In this document: positions 19,868-28,589 of the stretch, one piece after another
Layout of the letters: each line of letters begins with the position of its first letter
How positions within the stretch are numbered: position 1 is the first letter of the stretch
From: Halomonas sp. Y3
Lineage (GTDB): Bacteria > Pseudomonadota > Gammaproteobacteria > Pseudomonadales > Halomonadaceae
DNA: 64,000 bases
Assembly: GCF_024137965.1 (NCBI RefSeq)
Contig: NZ_CP099975.1
Location: 744,001 to 808,000, forward strand
Direction: 5' to 3'
Made by a program: the position numbers and the translations under genes
Notes under the pieces: model-generated
Database searches by the model: none
Told to the model about the DNA's origin: nothing
What the model saw: the letters and a program-made list of their open reading frames with translations, nothing else

Positions 19868-20513
19868 CGGTAGCGGCCGCCTCTTCGGCCTGCGTGCCGG
19901 GCTGCTGGCCGCCGGCCTGGCCCTGCTCTCCGGCTGCGCAGCCCTGGCGCCGTCGCCACCGCAGGATCAGAGCAACCTCTGTGAGATCTTCCGCGAGCAG
20001 CCCCGCTGGTACGACTATGCGCGGGCGTCCGAGGAGCGCTGGGGCACGCCCATCGCCACCCAGATGGCCTTTATCCAGCAGGAGTCATCCTTCCAGAGCC
20101 ATGTGCGCCCGCCCCGCAAGCGCTACCTGGGGTTCATTCCCGGCCCCAGGCCCTCCTCGGCCCGGGGCTATGCCCAGGCCCTGGACCCGGTGTGGGGCGA
20201 GTATCGCGAGGCGCAGGGTGGCACCCTGGCCCGGCGCAGCCACATGAAGCACGCCACCGACTTCATCGGCTGGTACAACGCGCGCAGCCAGCGGCAGGCC
20301 GGCATCTCGCTGCGCAACCCCGAGCACCTCTACCTGGCCTACCACGAGGGGGCGGGGGGCTATCAGCGCGGCACCTGGCGTGGCAAGCCCGCCGTGCAGC
20401 GCGCCGCCCGCCAGGTCTCGGCGCGCGCCGGCCGCTATCAGGCGCAGCTGGCGAGCTGCGAGGCGGAGTTCCAGTGCCGGCGCTTCTATCAGGTCGGACC
20501 CTTCTGCCGCTGA
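19848..20513 (+). CDS. Lipoprotein with lysozyme-like (SLT) domain
   Basis: A predicted outer-membrane or periplasmic murein lytic transglycosylase-like lipoprotein of 221 residues. It has a basic start, hydrophobic core and lipobox LLSGC (Cys30); a lysozyme-fold region with the likely catalytic Glu79 in IQQESSFQSH; PGPRPSSARGYAQAL; and a C-terminal YHEGAGGYQRGTWRG. The C-terminus has four cysteines (about 35, 207, 212 and 220) that may form disulfides. The start is a GTG inside the end of the HIT gene; no other start in frame would keep the signal peptide. Confidence 0.82.
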   Translation: MRPWRRSGSGRLFGLRAGLLAAGLALLSGCAALAPSPPQDQSNLCEIFREQPRWYDYARASEERWGTPIATQMAFIQQESSFQSHVRPPRKRYLGFIPGPRPSSARGYAQALDPVWGEYREAQGGTLARRSHMKHATDFIGWYNARSQRQAGISLRNPEHLYLAYHEGAGGYQRGTWRGKPAVQRAARQVSARAGRYQAQLASCEAEFQCRRFYQVGPFCR

Positions 20514-20525
20514 GCCCGTGGTGGT

Positions 20526-20858
20526 TCAGGCGAGCGCCTGCCACCCCTCGTGGGCGCAGCTGCCGCAGCGGTAGAAGGCTTCGAAGCCGCCATACTCGCT
20601 CTCGCGAATGGTGCCCCGCTGGAAGCGGTAGCTGCGCAGGCTGCACACCGGGCAGCGCTCCACCTCGTCGCGGGGCGCCCTGGGAGGCGGCACGGTCGAC
20701 GTCGGCGCCGCGGGGGGCTCCTCGCCCAGGCGCTCAAGCTCCTCAGCCAGCGAGCCTGCCAGGGAGCTGGCTCGCTCGCGGTGCTCGCTGGCAGCCAGGC
20801 TGGCCAGTTCATCAATCCTGGCCTTGAGGTCGGCCATCCGTGCGGTGATATCGGCCAT
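20526..20858 (-). CDS. Hypothetical protein with N-terminal helix and C-terminal zinc ribbon
   Basis: The 110-residue protein starts with a coiled-coil-like helix (MADITARMADLKARIDEL, to about 50), followed by a Pro/Ala-rich linker and a ribbon with CPVC (about 69-72) and CGSC (about 97-100) that would bind one zinc. No known family name is offered. It is convergent with the SLT gene and 74 bases downstream of the patatin gene. It may bind nucleic acid or protein. Confidence 0.75.
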   Translation of the reverse strand: MADITARMADLKARIDELASLAASEHRERASSLAGSLAEELERLGEEPPAAPTSTVPPPRAPRDEVERCPVCSLRSYRFQRGTIRESEYGGFEAFYRCGSCAHEGWQALA

Positions 20859-20932
20859 CGCGCGTCTCCTGCGGGGGCGGTGGGGGCTCTCCTGAGCATA
20901 ACCTCCCGGCGTCGGTCGGGCACGGGGATCCG

Positions 20933-21877
20933 TCAGGGTCGGGCCGCATCGGCCTGGATGGCGAGCCAGATGGTGAGCTGGTCACGCAGCTCATCGGCCA
21001 CCGCCTCGCTCTGGGCCAGGATCTCGTGGATGCGATTGAAGTGCAGCAGGCGCACGCCGGCGGCTTCGGGCTTCAGGTAGAGGTGCGGCGGCTGGCGCTC
21101 CAGGGCCTGCCGGATCAGCGACTGCTGCATGATGCTGAAGGTCTTGAACAGCAGGTCGGTGATGCCGGGCTGGGGCTCGCTGTCCGGGTCGCGGCTGCCG
21201 GAGACGTCCACGGCGATCACCAGGTCCATCTCCTCCATCAGCAGGTCGTAGGGCAGCGGGTTGGAGGTGCCGCCGTCGATCAGCAGCTGGTCGCCGCGGT
21301 GCACCGGCTTGAACAGCCCCGGCACCGCCATGCTCGCCTCGATGGCGGCGAACAGCGGCCCCTCCTCGATGACCACGCTCTCGCCGCTCCAGTAGTCGGT
21401 GGCCACCACCGCGAGCGGAATGCGCAGATCGTCGAAGCGCCGCGCCTCGGTGTGACCGGCCAGAAAACGGAGAAAACCGCCGGAGTCGAAGAGGCCGCCG
21501 TCGCTGAGGCCCAGCTGCAGCAGGTCCATCAGGTCCAGCTCCGAGCCCGCCAGGCCCGAGAGAGCGTCCAGGGGGGAGCCCGCCACATCGTCGAAGATGT
21601 CGAGGAGCTCCTCGGCGGAAAGCCCCGCCGCATAGAGCCCGCCGATCACCGCGCCGATGCTGGTGCCGGTGATGCGGTCGGGAAGGATCTCCAGCTCGTC
21701 GAGCACCTGCAGCACGGCGATATGGGCCAGCCCGTTGGCGCCCCCGGAGCCCAGCGCCAGGCCCAGGGTGGGGCGCTCCGAGGCGCCGGCCTGGCCGCAG
21801 AGCAGCCCCAGGGTCAGGGCAGCGGCCAGCAGATGGCGGACGGGGCGGGGCAGGGGACGAGTGGTCGATTGTCGCAC
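20933..21877 (-). CDS. Exported patatin-like phospholipase (RssA/NTE type)
   Basis: Patatin-like proteins are lipid acyl hydrolases with a Ser-Asp dyad. The 314-residue protein has a signal peptide (about 1-32), the oxyanion loop GSGGANGLAH, the nucleophile Ser73 in GTSIGA and the Asp201 in DGGTSNPLPYDLL. Helix-rich C-terminal part ends at AIQADAARP. It is likely periplasmic, in contrast to cytosolic RssA. No membrane barrel (as in PlpD) follows, so secretion across the outer membrane is not implied. Divergent from ftsH. Confidence 0.9.
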   Translation of the reverse strand: MRQSTTRPLPRPVRHLLAAALTLGLLCGQAGASERPTLGLALGSGGANGLAHIAVLQVLDELEILPDRITGTSIGAVIGGLYAAGLSAEELLDIFDDVAGSPLDALSGLAGSELDLMDLLQLGLSDGGLFDSGGFLRFLAGHTEARRFDDLRIPLAVVATDYWSGESVVIEEGPLFAAIEASMAVPGLFKPVHRGDQLLIDGGTSNPLPYDLLMEEMDLVIAVDVSGSRDPDSEPQPGITDLLFKTFSIMQQSLIRQALERQPPHLYLKPEAAGVRLLHFNRIHEILAQSEAVADELRDQLTIWLAIQADAARP

Positions 21878-22004
21878 GCTGGGCTCCAGGCGATGTCGGC
21901 GGGAAGCGCCCCGAGGGGCCTTGCGCCACTATGCCACAGCCGGGCTCGGCGGGCGTGGTGGGAGGTGAGGTTCGAACGGGTTGCCAGGCGGGAGGCAAAG
22001 GGCC

Positions 22005-24014
22005 ATGTTGAAGGCTGTGAGTGCGACGGAGAGTGACATGGCCGAGCCCAGGGGCCCCGCCCCTCGCCCCGCCCCTCGCCCCGACCCTTCCGACCCCAGG
22101 CCACCCGCTCCCGATGGCGGCGGTGGCGATGACCGTCAGGATGGCGGCCCCCCTGGCGGGAACGGGCTGCCGCGCCAGCAGTGGCTGCTGTTCGTCTGGA
22201 TGGCGGTGGCGATCCTGCTGATGTTTCACTACCTGGAGGGTGCCGACCGCCAGGCCCGGGTGGAGCTGACCTATTCCGACTTCCTCGAGGCGGTGGACGC
22301 CGGCCACGTGGGGGAGGTAACGCTGCGCGGCCAGGCCCTGGAGGGCGTCTTCAGCGACTCCGGCCGCCTCGATCTGGACCTGGGCGAGACCCGCGCCTTT
22401 ACCACCACCCGCCCGGACGTGGAGAGCGAGCGCCTGCTGGAGCGCCTCGAGGCACAGCAGGTACGCATCGCCGCGCGCCCGGCGGAGCCCGCGGGGTGGC
22501 AGCGCCTGCTGATGGGGGTGGTGCCCTGGCTGCTGATGCTGGCGCTGCTGTTCTGGTTCTGGAATCGCATGCAGGAGCGCATGACCGGCGGCAGCGGCAC
22601 CTTCGGCATGGGCAGGTCCCGGGCGCGCCTGGTGGAGCCCCAGCAGAGCAAGGTGACGCTGGAGGACGTGGCGGGCTCCGAGAACGCCAAGCGCGATATC
22701 TTCGAGGTGATCGAGTTCCTCCGGGAGCCCGAGCGCTTCAAGGCGCTGGGCGCGCGGATGCCTCGAGGTATCCTGATGATGGGGCCGCCCGGCACCGGCA
22801 AGACGTTGATGGCCAAGGCGGTAGCGGGCGAGGCCGGGGTGCCCTTCTTCAGCATCAGCGGTTCGGAGTTCATCGAGATGTTCGTTGGGGTGGGGGCCTC
22901 CCGGGTCCGCGACCTCTTCCGCCAGGCCAAGGAGAAGGCCCCCTCCGTGGTCTTTATCGACGAGATCGACTCCATCGGCCGCACCCGGGGGACCGGGGTG
23001 GGCGGCGGCCATGATGAACGCGAGCAGACCCTCAACCAGATCCTGGCCGAGCTGGACGGCTTCGAGGGCCACGAGGCGGTGGTGGTGCTGGCCGCCACCA
23101 ACCGCCCCGATGTGCTGGACCCGGCGCTGCTGCGCCCCGGTCGCTTCGACCGCAAGGTGACCCTGGAGAACCCCCATCGCGAGGCCCGGGAGGCGATTCT
23201 CGGGGTCCACACCCGGCGCATGCCGCTGGCGGGTGACGTGGACCTGGCGCGGCTGGCCGAGATCACCATCGGCTTCTCGGGGGCGGATCTTGCCAACCTG
23301 GCCAACGAAGCCGCCCTGCTGGCCGGGCGGCGCGGCTGCAGCGAGGTGGACTGGGCCTGCTTCCTGGATGCTCGGGACCGGCTGATGCTGGGAGAGGAGC
23401 GCGAGATGGGGCTCTCCGAGGCCCAGCGCCGCCTGGTGGCCTACCACGAGGCGGGCCATGCGCTGCTCGCCCATCTGCTGCCCCACGCCGACCGCCTGGA
23501 GAAAGTCACGGTGCTGCCCCGGGGGCGCACCCTGGGCGTTACCGCTCAGGTGCCCGACGAGGAGCGAGTCAACTACGGCGAGTCCTGGCTGCGCGACCGC
23601 ATCACGGTGCTCTTCGGTGGGCGCCTGGCCGAGTCCATCGTCTATGGCGAGGTGAGCAGCGGCGCGGAGAACGACCTGGAGCAGGCGACCCGCCTGGCGC
23701 GGCGCATGGTGGCGCGCTGGGGCATGAGCGAGCGGGTGGGGCCCATGGCCCTTTCCCAGGGGCAGGAGCACGTCTTCCTGGGGCGCGAGATGACCCAGCT
23801 GCGCGAGCATAGCGAGGCCTCGGCGGGCCTGCTGGACGACGAGATCCGCCGGCTGCTGACGGAGCTGGAGGTGCGAGGACGTCGGCTGCTGGAGCAGCAC
23901 CGCGGCGAGCTGGATCGCCTGGCCGAGGCCCTGGCGGCTCGGGAGACCCTGGAGGGCGAGGAGATCCGCGAGGTGCTGGAAGGGGGCGCCTCGCGGCTGC
24001 CGGTGCGGGCCTGA
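22005..24014 (+). CDS. FtsH-family ATP-dependent zinc metalloprotease (paralogue)
   Basis: Membrane-anchored AAA+ protease that unfolds and degrades membrane and soluble proteins. The start at 22005 has a GGAGG site and gives 669 residues. N-terminal Pro/Gly/Asp-rich tail (about 15-48), TM1 (about 50-68), periplasmic FtsH_ext domain, TM2 (about 168-186), AAA domain with GPPGTGKT at 260-267 and [10 protein letters not shown], and the protease site HEAGH at 481-485. The housekeeping FtsH of related species lies beside rlmE, so this solitary gene is probably a second copy. The first loop of the tail is encoded by a 12-base tandem repeat. Confidence 0.93.
   Translation: MLKAVSATESDMAEPRGPAPRPAPRPDPSDPRPPAPDGGGGDDRQDGGPPGGNGLPRQQWLLFVWMAVAILLMFHYLEGADRQARVELTYSDFLEAVDAGHVGEVTLRGQALEGVFSDSGRLDLDLGETRAFTTTRPDVESERLLERLEAQQVRIAARPAEPAGWQRLLMGVVPWLLMLALLFWFWNRMQERMTGGSGTFGMGRSRARLVEPQQSKVTLEDVAGSENAKRDIFEVIEFLREPERFKALGARMPRGILMMGPPGTGKTLMAKAVAGEAGVPFFSISGSEFIEMFVGVGASRVRDLFRQAKEKAPSVVFIDEIDSIGRTRGTGVGGGHDEREQTLNQILAELDGFEGHEAVVVLAATNRPDVLDPALLRPGRFDRKVTLENPHREAREAILGVHTRRMPLAGDVDLARLAEITIGFSGADLANLANEAALLAGRRGCSEVDWACFLDARDRLMLGEEREMGLSEAQRRLVAYHEAGHALLAHLLPHADRLEKVTVLPRGRTLGVTAQVPDEERVNYGESWLRDRITVLFGGRLAESIVYGEVSSGAENDLEQATRLARRMVARWGMSERVGPMALSQGQEHVFLGREMTQLREHSEASAGLLDDEIRRLLTELEVRGRRLLEQHRGELDRLAEALAARETLEGEEIREVLEGGASRLPVRA
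22055..22083 (+). repeat. 12-base tandem repeat in the ftsH paralogue
   Basis: Two exact copies of CCCCGCCCCTCG plus a partial third encode Pro-Ala-Pro-Arg units in the cytoplasmic N-terminal tail. The copy number may vary between strains. Confidence 0.8.
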
Positions 24015-24021
24015 CCACGGT

Positions 24022-24056
24022 AGCGCCCGGGGGGCCGTTCAGGCACCCCGGGCGCT
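24022..24056. terminator. Hairpin between ftsH paralogue and lpd-like gene
   Basis: AGCGCCCGGGG (24022-24032) and CCCCGGGCGCT (24046-24056) form a perfect 11-bp stem around a 13-base loop between two convergent genes. The T-run is weak (GCTTCCCTGG), so this is a probable but imperfect terminator. Confidence 0.55.
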
Positions 24057-24089
24057 GCTTCCCTGGTGGGACCTGCCCGGCGGAGTGGC

Positions 24090-25556
24090 TCAGTCGCCCG
24101 GGCCGCACTCCATGCAGCGTTCGGTGATCGCCGGCCCCAGCTTGAGGTTGGCGTTGAGGTCGCGCAGGGCGCCGCGCAGCCCCTCCTCGACCACCGGGTG
24201 ATACCAGGGCATGGCCAGCATCTGGCCGACGCTGAGCTTCTGCTCCAGGGCCCAGGCCAGCAGGTGTGCCATATGCTCCACCCGGGGACCTAAGAGCTCG
24301 GCGCCGAGGAACTGCCCGGAGCCCTGCTCGGCATAGACGCGCATCAGGCCCCGGTTCTCCCGCATCACCAGGGCGCGCCCCTGGTCCTCGAAGGAGGCCT
24401 CGCCCACGGCCAGGCAGTCGCAGCCGCCCAGGCGCTTCTCCAGCGTTGCGTAGCCCTCGCCCACGGTGGCCATCTGAGGCTCGGTGAAGACGATGGCGAG
24501 CGGCACGTTGCGTCGGCCGGCGCGCAGCTCGGGGAAGCGCCCGGCGTTGTCGCCGGCGATGCGCCCCTCGCTGTTGGCCTCATGGAGCAGCGGCAGCTCC
24601 TGGTTGGCGTCGCCGGCGATAAAGAGATGGCTGGGGCTCTCGTCGGCGTTCAGGCACTGCAGGGTGAAGCGGTTGAAGCGCGGCACGCCGCGCTCGTCCA
24701 GGGCCAGGCCGGCCTTCTCCAGGTCCAGCCGGTCGACGTTGGGGCGCCGCCCGGTGGCAGCCAGCAGGTAGTCGAAGCGTTCGGTGAGGGTCTCGCCGCT
24801 GTCGCGCTCGACGAAGGTGATCACCACGGCGTCGCCGTCGCGCTCGATCTTCTCGACCCGGGCGTCGGGGTCGACGTAGAACTCCTCGTTGAAGGCGGCC
24901 TCGGCGCTGGCACGCACCTTCTCGTCCCGGAAGGGGCCCAGGGCGCGGCCCACGCCGAACACCCGCAGTCGCACCCCCAGGCGGTGCAGCGCCTGGCCCA
25001 GCTCCAGGCCGATCACCCCCGGCCCGAACACCGCCACGGACTCCGGCAGGTCGTCCCATGCGAAGACGTCATCGTTGATGATCAGCCGGTCGCCGGCGGC
25101 GTCGAACATCCCGGGCCAGGTGGGGCGCGAGCCGGTGGCGATGATGATGTTGCGGGCGGTCACCCGAGTGTGGTCACCGACGCTCAGGGTGTGGGGATCC
25201 ACGAAGCGGGCATGGCCCTCCAGGCGGTCCTGGTCGGGGATGCGCCGCATCGACTTGAAGACCCGCCCTACGAAGCCGTCGCGCTCCTGCTTGACCCTAG
25301 TCATGACGGCGGTGCCATCCACCTCGACCCCGCTCACCCGGATGCCGAAGCCCCCGGCATCCCGGGCCCGATGGGCGGCCTCGGCGGCGGCGATCAGCAG
25401 CTTCGACGGCATGCAGCCCACCCGAGCGCAGGTGGTGCCGAAGGCACCCCCCTCGATCAGTACCACGCTGTCGCTGTGCCGGCGGGCGGCGTGCCAGGCG
25501 CTCAGGCCGGCGCTGCCGGCGCCGATGATGGCGATATCGACCTCACGTTGCTGCAT
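24090..25556 (-). CDS. Dihydrolipoyl dehydrogenase-like pyridine nucleotide-disulfide oxidoreductase
   Basis: A class I flavoprotein of 488 residues: FAD motif IIGAGSAGLSAW, redox-active pair Cys43/Cys48 in CARVGCMPSK, NAD(P) domain with VIGLELGQALHRLGV, FAD motif FIAGDAN, and the dimer domain with His453 and Glu458 in YHPVVEEGL. Both cysteines and the His-Glu pair are present, so it can act as a disulfide reductase. It differs from Lpd of the dehydrogenase complexes by CARVGCMPS instead of CLNVGCIPS and by a tail with CMEC (481-484). No acyltransferase genes are near. Mercuric reductase or another reductase role is possible. ATG at 25556 is chosen for its AAGGAGAG site. Confidence 0.85.
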   Translation of the reverse strand: MQQREVDIAIIGAGSAGLSAWHAARRHSDSVVLIEGGAFGTTCARVGCMPSKLLIAAAEAAHRARDAGGFGIRVSGVEVDGTAVMTRVKQERDGFVGRVFKSMRRIPDQDRLEGHARFVDPHTLSVGDHTRVTARNIIIATGSRPTWPGMFDAAGDRLIINDDVFAWDDLPESVAVFGPGVIGLELGQALHRLGVRLRVFGVGRALGPFRDEKVRASAEAAFNEEFYVDPDARVEKIERDGDAVVITFVERDSGETLTERFDYLLAATGRRPNVDRLDLEKAGLALDERGVPRFNRFTLQCLNADESPSHLFIAGDANQELPLLHEANSEGRIAGDNAGRFPELRAGRRNVPLAIVFTEPQMATVGEGYATLEKRLGGCDCLAVGEASFEDQGRALVMRENRGLMRVYAEQGSGQFLGAELLGPRVEHMAHLLAWALEQKLSVGQMLAMPWYHPVVEEGLRGALRDLNANLKLGPAITERCMECGPGD

Positions 25557-25663
25557 CGGGCTCTCCTTCCCTCGAGAATCGTTCATCCACTATGGCACAG
25601 AGGAGTCTCGCGGGGCCGGCATGCCGGGGCGGCGTCTTGACGCAGGAGCCGCGAGGCCTGTGT

Positions 25664-26875
25664 TCAGGTCGCCGCCATGACCCGGTTGCGACCCGCTTCC
25701 TTGGCGCCATAGAGGGCGGCGTCGGCCCGCTCCAGGGCCTGCTCCGGCGCTTCGTCTCCTTGCAGGCTGGCCACGCCGATGCTGGCGGTGACGGGCACCC
25801 GCAGGTGGTTGTGGTCCGGAAAGTGGTGCGTTTCCACGGCCCGGCGAATGCGTTCGGCCACCTCGGCCGCCCTGTCGCCAGGGGTGTTGAGCAGCAGGAT
25901 GACGAACTCCTCGCCGCCGTAGCGGGCCACGCAGTCGTCGTTGCGCGTCTGGGCCAGCAGCACCCGGGCGAACTCTGCCAGGATCAGGTCGCCGACGGAG
26001 TGGCCGTGGGTATCGTTGATCTTCTTGAAGTGGTCGATATCCATCATCAGCACCGCGCAGGGGGTCAGGCTGCCGCTGGACTGCTCCTCGCGGCGCCAGG
26101 CCTGGAGCTTCTCCAGATGCAGCGACAGGGCGCCGCGGTTGAGCAGGCCGGTGAGGGGGTCATGGGTGGCCTGGCGGTAGACCCGCATCAGCAGGCTGAG
26201 CTGGAAGTGGTTGGCGGCCAGGGATACCACCAGCAGGCTGGTCAGCAGCCAGAGCCCCTCGAATCCCGCCGGCGTCAGCCAGCTGCCGTCGACCATCTGG
26301 GCGAAGGCCAGCAGCCAGAGCAGGGCGAGTCCCGCGGCCAGGGACTCCAGGATGGTAAAGGGGAAGACGCTCAGGGCGGCGACCAGCAGGAAGGGGATAA
26401 AGGCATAGCCCGCCAGCCGGGAGGCATCCCCATTGGGCAGTAGTATCAGCACCAGGGCATAGAAGGCCGCCGGCAGCGCGAGCAGGAAGCCGGCGCTGAG
26501 GCGAATGCGTCCGATATGCTCGCGGCTGGCCCTGGCCAGCAGCAGAACACCGAGCAGGCCTGCCAGCAGGAGGCCGCGGCCGATCAGGGTGGTGCCCCAC
26601 AGCTCGCGAGGCAGCATCATGGCGTCCACCAGCGCCCATAGCGGGGTGAGCAGCAGGAAGATGCCCCCGACGGCCAGTACCCGATTGCGCAGGTAGTGGG
26701 CGTGGGAGTAGGCGAAGTCCAGCGAGTGGTGGCGGTTGCTGAAGGTGTCCCGAATCGACGTCAGGCTGGCTCTCAGCTCACCGCTGCTGCGCGGTGACCC
26801 GAAGGGAGGGCCTGGCACATGGCGCCTGCGCTGCTCGGGCCTCGGGGGGCTCCCTCTTTCGATTGGGCTCGACAT
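25664..26875 (-). CDS. Membrane-bound diguanylate cyclase (GGDEF)
   Basis: Makes c-di-GMP. About 403 residues from the ATG at 26875 (an earlier ATG at 26941 is also possible; neither has a clear ribosome-binding site). Six membrane helices fill the N-terminal half (LAVGGIFLLLTPLWALVDAM through LWLLTSLLVVSLAANHF), followed by a C-terminal GGDEF domain starting ATHDPLTGLLNRGAL. The active-site loop is GGEEF, which is active in the family. The allosteric RxxD site five residues before it is not evident. It has no sensor domain of a named family; the membrane part resembles a MASE-type sensor. Confidence 0.88.
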   Translation of the reverse strand: MSSPIERGSPPRPEQRRRHVPGPPFGSPRSSGELRASLTSIRDTFSNRHHSLDFAYSHAHYLRNRVLAVGGIFLLLTPLWALVDAMMLPRELWGTTLIGRGLLLAGLLGVLLLARASREHIGRIRLSAGFLLALPAAFYALVLILLPNGDASRLAGYAFIPFLLVAALSVFPFTILESLAAGLALLWLLAFAQMVDGSWLTPAGFEGLWLLTSLLVVSLAANHFQLSLLMRVYRQATHDPLTGLLNRGALSLHLEKLQAWRREEQSSGSLTPCAVLMMDIDHFKKINDTHGHSVGDLILAEFARVLLAQTRNDDCVARYGGEEFVILLLNTPGDRAAEVAERIRRAVETHHFPDHNHLRVPVTASIGVASLQGDEAPEQALERADAALYGAKEAGRNRVMAAT

Positions 26876-27157
26876 GGGTAGGCAGCTCGTCTTGACCCCA
26901 CCTTTCTCGGGGTGTGATGAAGTAGGAATGCAGGCCATCATAGCAGAGAGCCCGGACCGGCTTCGCGGTGAACGGTTTCAGCAGCGAACCGGGTGCCATT
27001 CTGCTATCCTGCAGGCCTTCAATTCTCTCGCTTCCCCGGGCTTGCCCGGTCAGCGCCGCTCGGCCTTCGCCGCTTCATAGACTGTCGACTCCGGCCGCTA
27101 CCGGCCCCGGTCGGCTTGCTGTCGCTGGCGCTCCCTATTTGTCTGCAGGATCTTCCC

Positions 27158-28561
27158 TTGTCTGATGCCTCCCCCGATACCGCTTTCGCCACGCTGCCGC
27201 TGGCCCCGGCGCTGATCGATAATCTCGCCTCCCTGGGCTTTGCCGCCATGACGCCGATCCAGGCCGAGGGCCTGCCGCCGATCCTGGCCGGTCGCGACGT
27301 GATCGCCCGCGCCAAGACCGGCTCCGGCAAGACCGCGGCCTTTGGCCTGGGGCTGCTGTCGCGGCTCGACCCGGCGAGCTTCCGGGTGCAGGGGCTGATC
27401 CTCTGCCCGACCCGTGAGCTCGCCGACCAGGTGGCCGGCGAGCTGCGCCGGCTGGCGCGCACCCTGCCCAACGTCAAGGTGCTGACCCTGTGCGGCGGCG
27501 CCCCCTTCGGCCCCCAGCTCGCCTCCCTGGCCCACGGCGCCCACCTGGTGGTGGGCACCCCGGGCCGCATCGAGGAGCACCTGCGCAAGGGCTCGCTGGT
27601 CCTCGACGGGCTGGCGACCCTGGTCCTGGACGAGGCGGATCGCATGCTCGACATGGGCTTCCAGGCGAGCCTCGAGGCGATCGTCGCCGAGACCCCGGCG
27701 TCGCGCCAGACGCTGCTGTTCAGCGCCACCTTCTCCGACGCCGTGCGCCCCGTGGCCGCGGCGCTGATGCGCGACCCGGTGACGGTGGAGGTGGCCGAGA
27801 CCCACGACGCCGGCAGCATCCATGAGCGGGTCTACCGGGTCGCCGACGGCGACAAGGCGCGCCTGGAGGCGCTCTGCCGGCTGCTGCTGCACTTCCGCCC
27901 GGGTAGCAGCGTGGTGTTCTGCAACACCAAGCGCGAGACCGACGAGGTGGCCCAGGCGCTCGGGGCGGCGGGCTTCAGCGCTCTGGCGCTGCACGGCGAC
28001 CTGGAGCAGGCCGACCGCGACCGGCTGCTGGTGCTCTTCGCCAATCGCAGCGCCTCCATCCTGGTGGCCACCGACGTGGCGGCCCGGGGGCTCGACATCG
28101 CCGAGCTGGATGCGGTGTTCAACTACCGGATCGCTCGGGAGCTCGAGGTGCACGTGCACCGGGTCGGGCGTACCGGCCGGGCCGGCAGCGCCGGCATCGC
28201 CTGCACCCTGGTCGGCGAGGGCGAGGCCTACCGGCTGGCGCGCCTCAACGACTTCCTCGGCGAGCCACTGGAGGAAGCCCCGCTGCCGCCCCGCGCGGTG
28301 CTCGCCCGGGAGCCGCTGGTACCGCCCATGGCGACCCTGCAGCTGGGGTCCGGCAAGAAACAGAAGGTGCGCCCCGGCGATATCCTCGGCGCCCTGACCG
28401 GCGAGGCGGGGCTGGCCGGCGACCAGGTGGGCAAGATCAAGGTGCTGGCCAACAGCGCCTATGTGGCCGTGCGGCGCGAGGTGGCCGACGCGGCCCTGGC
28501 GCGGCTGCTCGACGGTAGAATCAAGGGGCGCAGCGTGCGCGCCCGGCGGGTCGGCCGGTGA
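27158..28561 (+). CDS. dbpA: ATP-dependent RNA helicase DbpA
   Basis: DbpA is a DEAD-box helicase that acts in 50S assembly, targeted by its C-terminal RRM-like domain to hairpin 92 of 23S rRNA. The core has the Q-motif MTPIQAEGLPPIL, AKTGSGKT, PTRELADQ, VLDEADRML, SAT and HRVGRTGRAG. The C-terminal 75 residues (KQKVRPGDILGALTGEAG) are the DbpA RNA-binding domain. A TTG at 27158, seven bases after CAGGA, gives 467 residues, close to E. coli. The open frame further upstream has no homologous look. It is 28 bases ahead of the RIO kinase gene. Confidence 0.95.
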   Translation: MSDASPDTAFATLPLAPALIDNLASLGFAAMTPIQAEGLPPILAGRDVIARAKTGSGKTAAFGLGLLSRLDPASFRVQGLILCPTRELADQVAGELRRLARTLPNVKVLTLCGGAPFGPQLASLAHGAHLVVGTPGRIEEHLRKGSLVLDGLATLVLDEADRMLDMGFQASLEAIVAETPASRQTLLFSATFSDAVRPVAAALMRDPVTVEVAETHDAGSIHERVYRVADGDKARLEALCRLLLHFRPGSSVVFCNTKRETDEVAQALGAAGFSALALHGDLEQADRDRLLVLFANRSASILVATDVAARGLDIAELDAVFNYRIARELEVHVHRVGRTGRAGSAGIACTLVGEGEAYRLARLNDFLGEPLEEAPLPPRAVLAREPLVPPMATLQLGSGKKQKVRPGDILGALTGEAGLAGDQVGKIKVLANSAYVAVRREVADAALARLLDGRIKGRSVRARRVGR

Positions 28562-28589
28562 GGCGCCTCGGCGAATTTCGGGAGATGAG

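Noticed and set aside
22055..22083. CRISPR-like repeat
   Set aside because: Units are only 12 bases, adjacent with no spacers, and in a coding frame. No cas genes are in the window.
20991..23900. A 969-codon minus-strand frame across the patatin gene and ftsH paralogue
   Set aside because: Shadow of two real genes on both strands; the content is repetitive and shows no domain.
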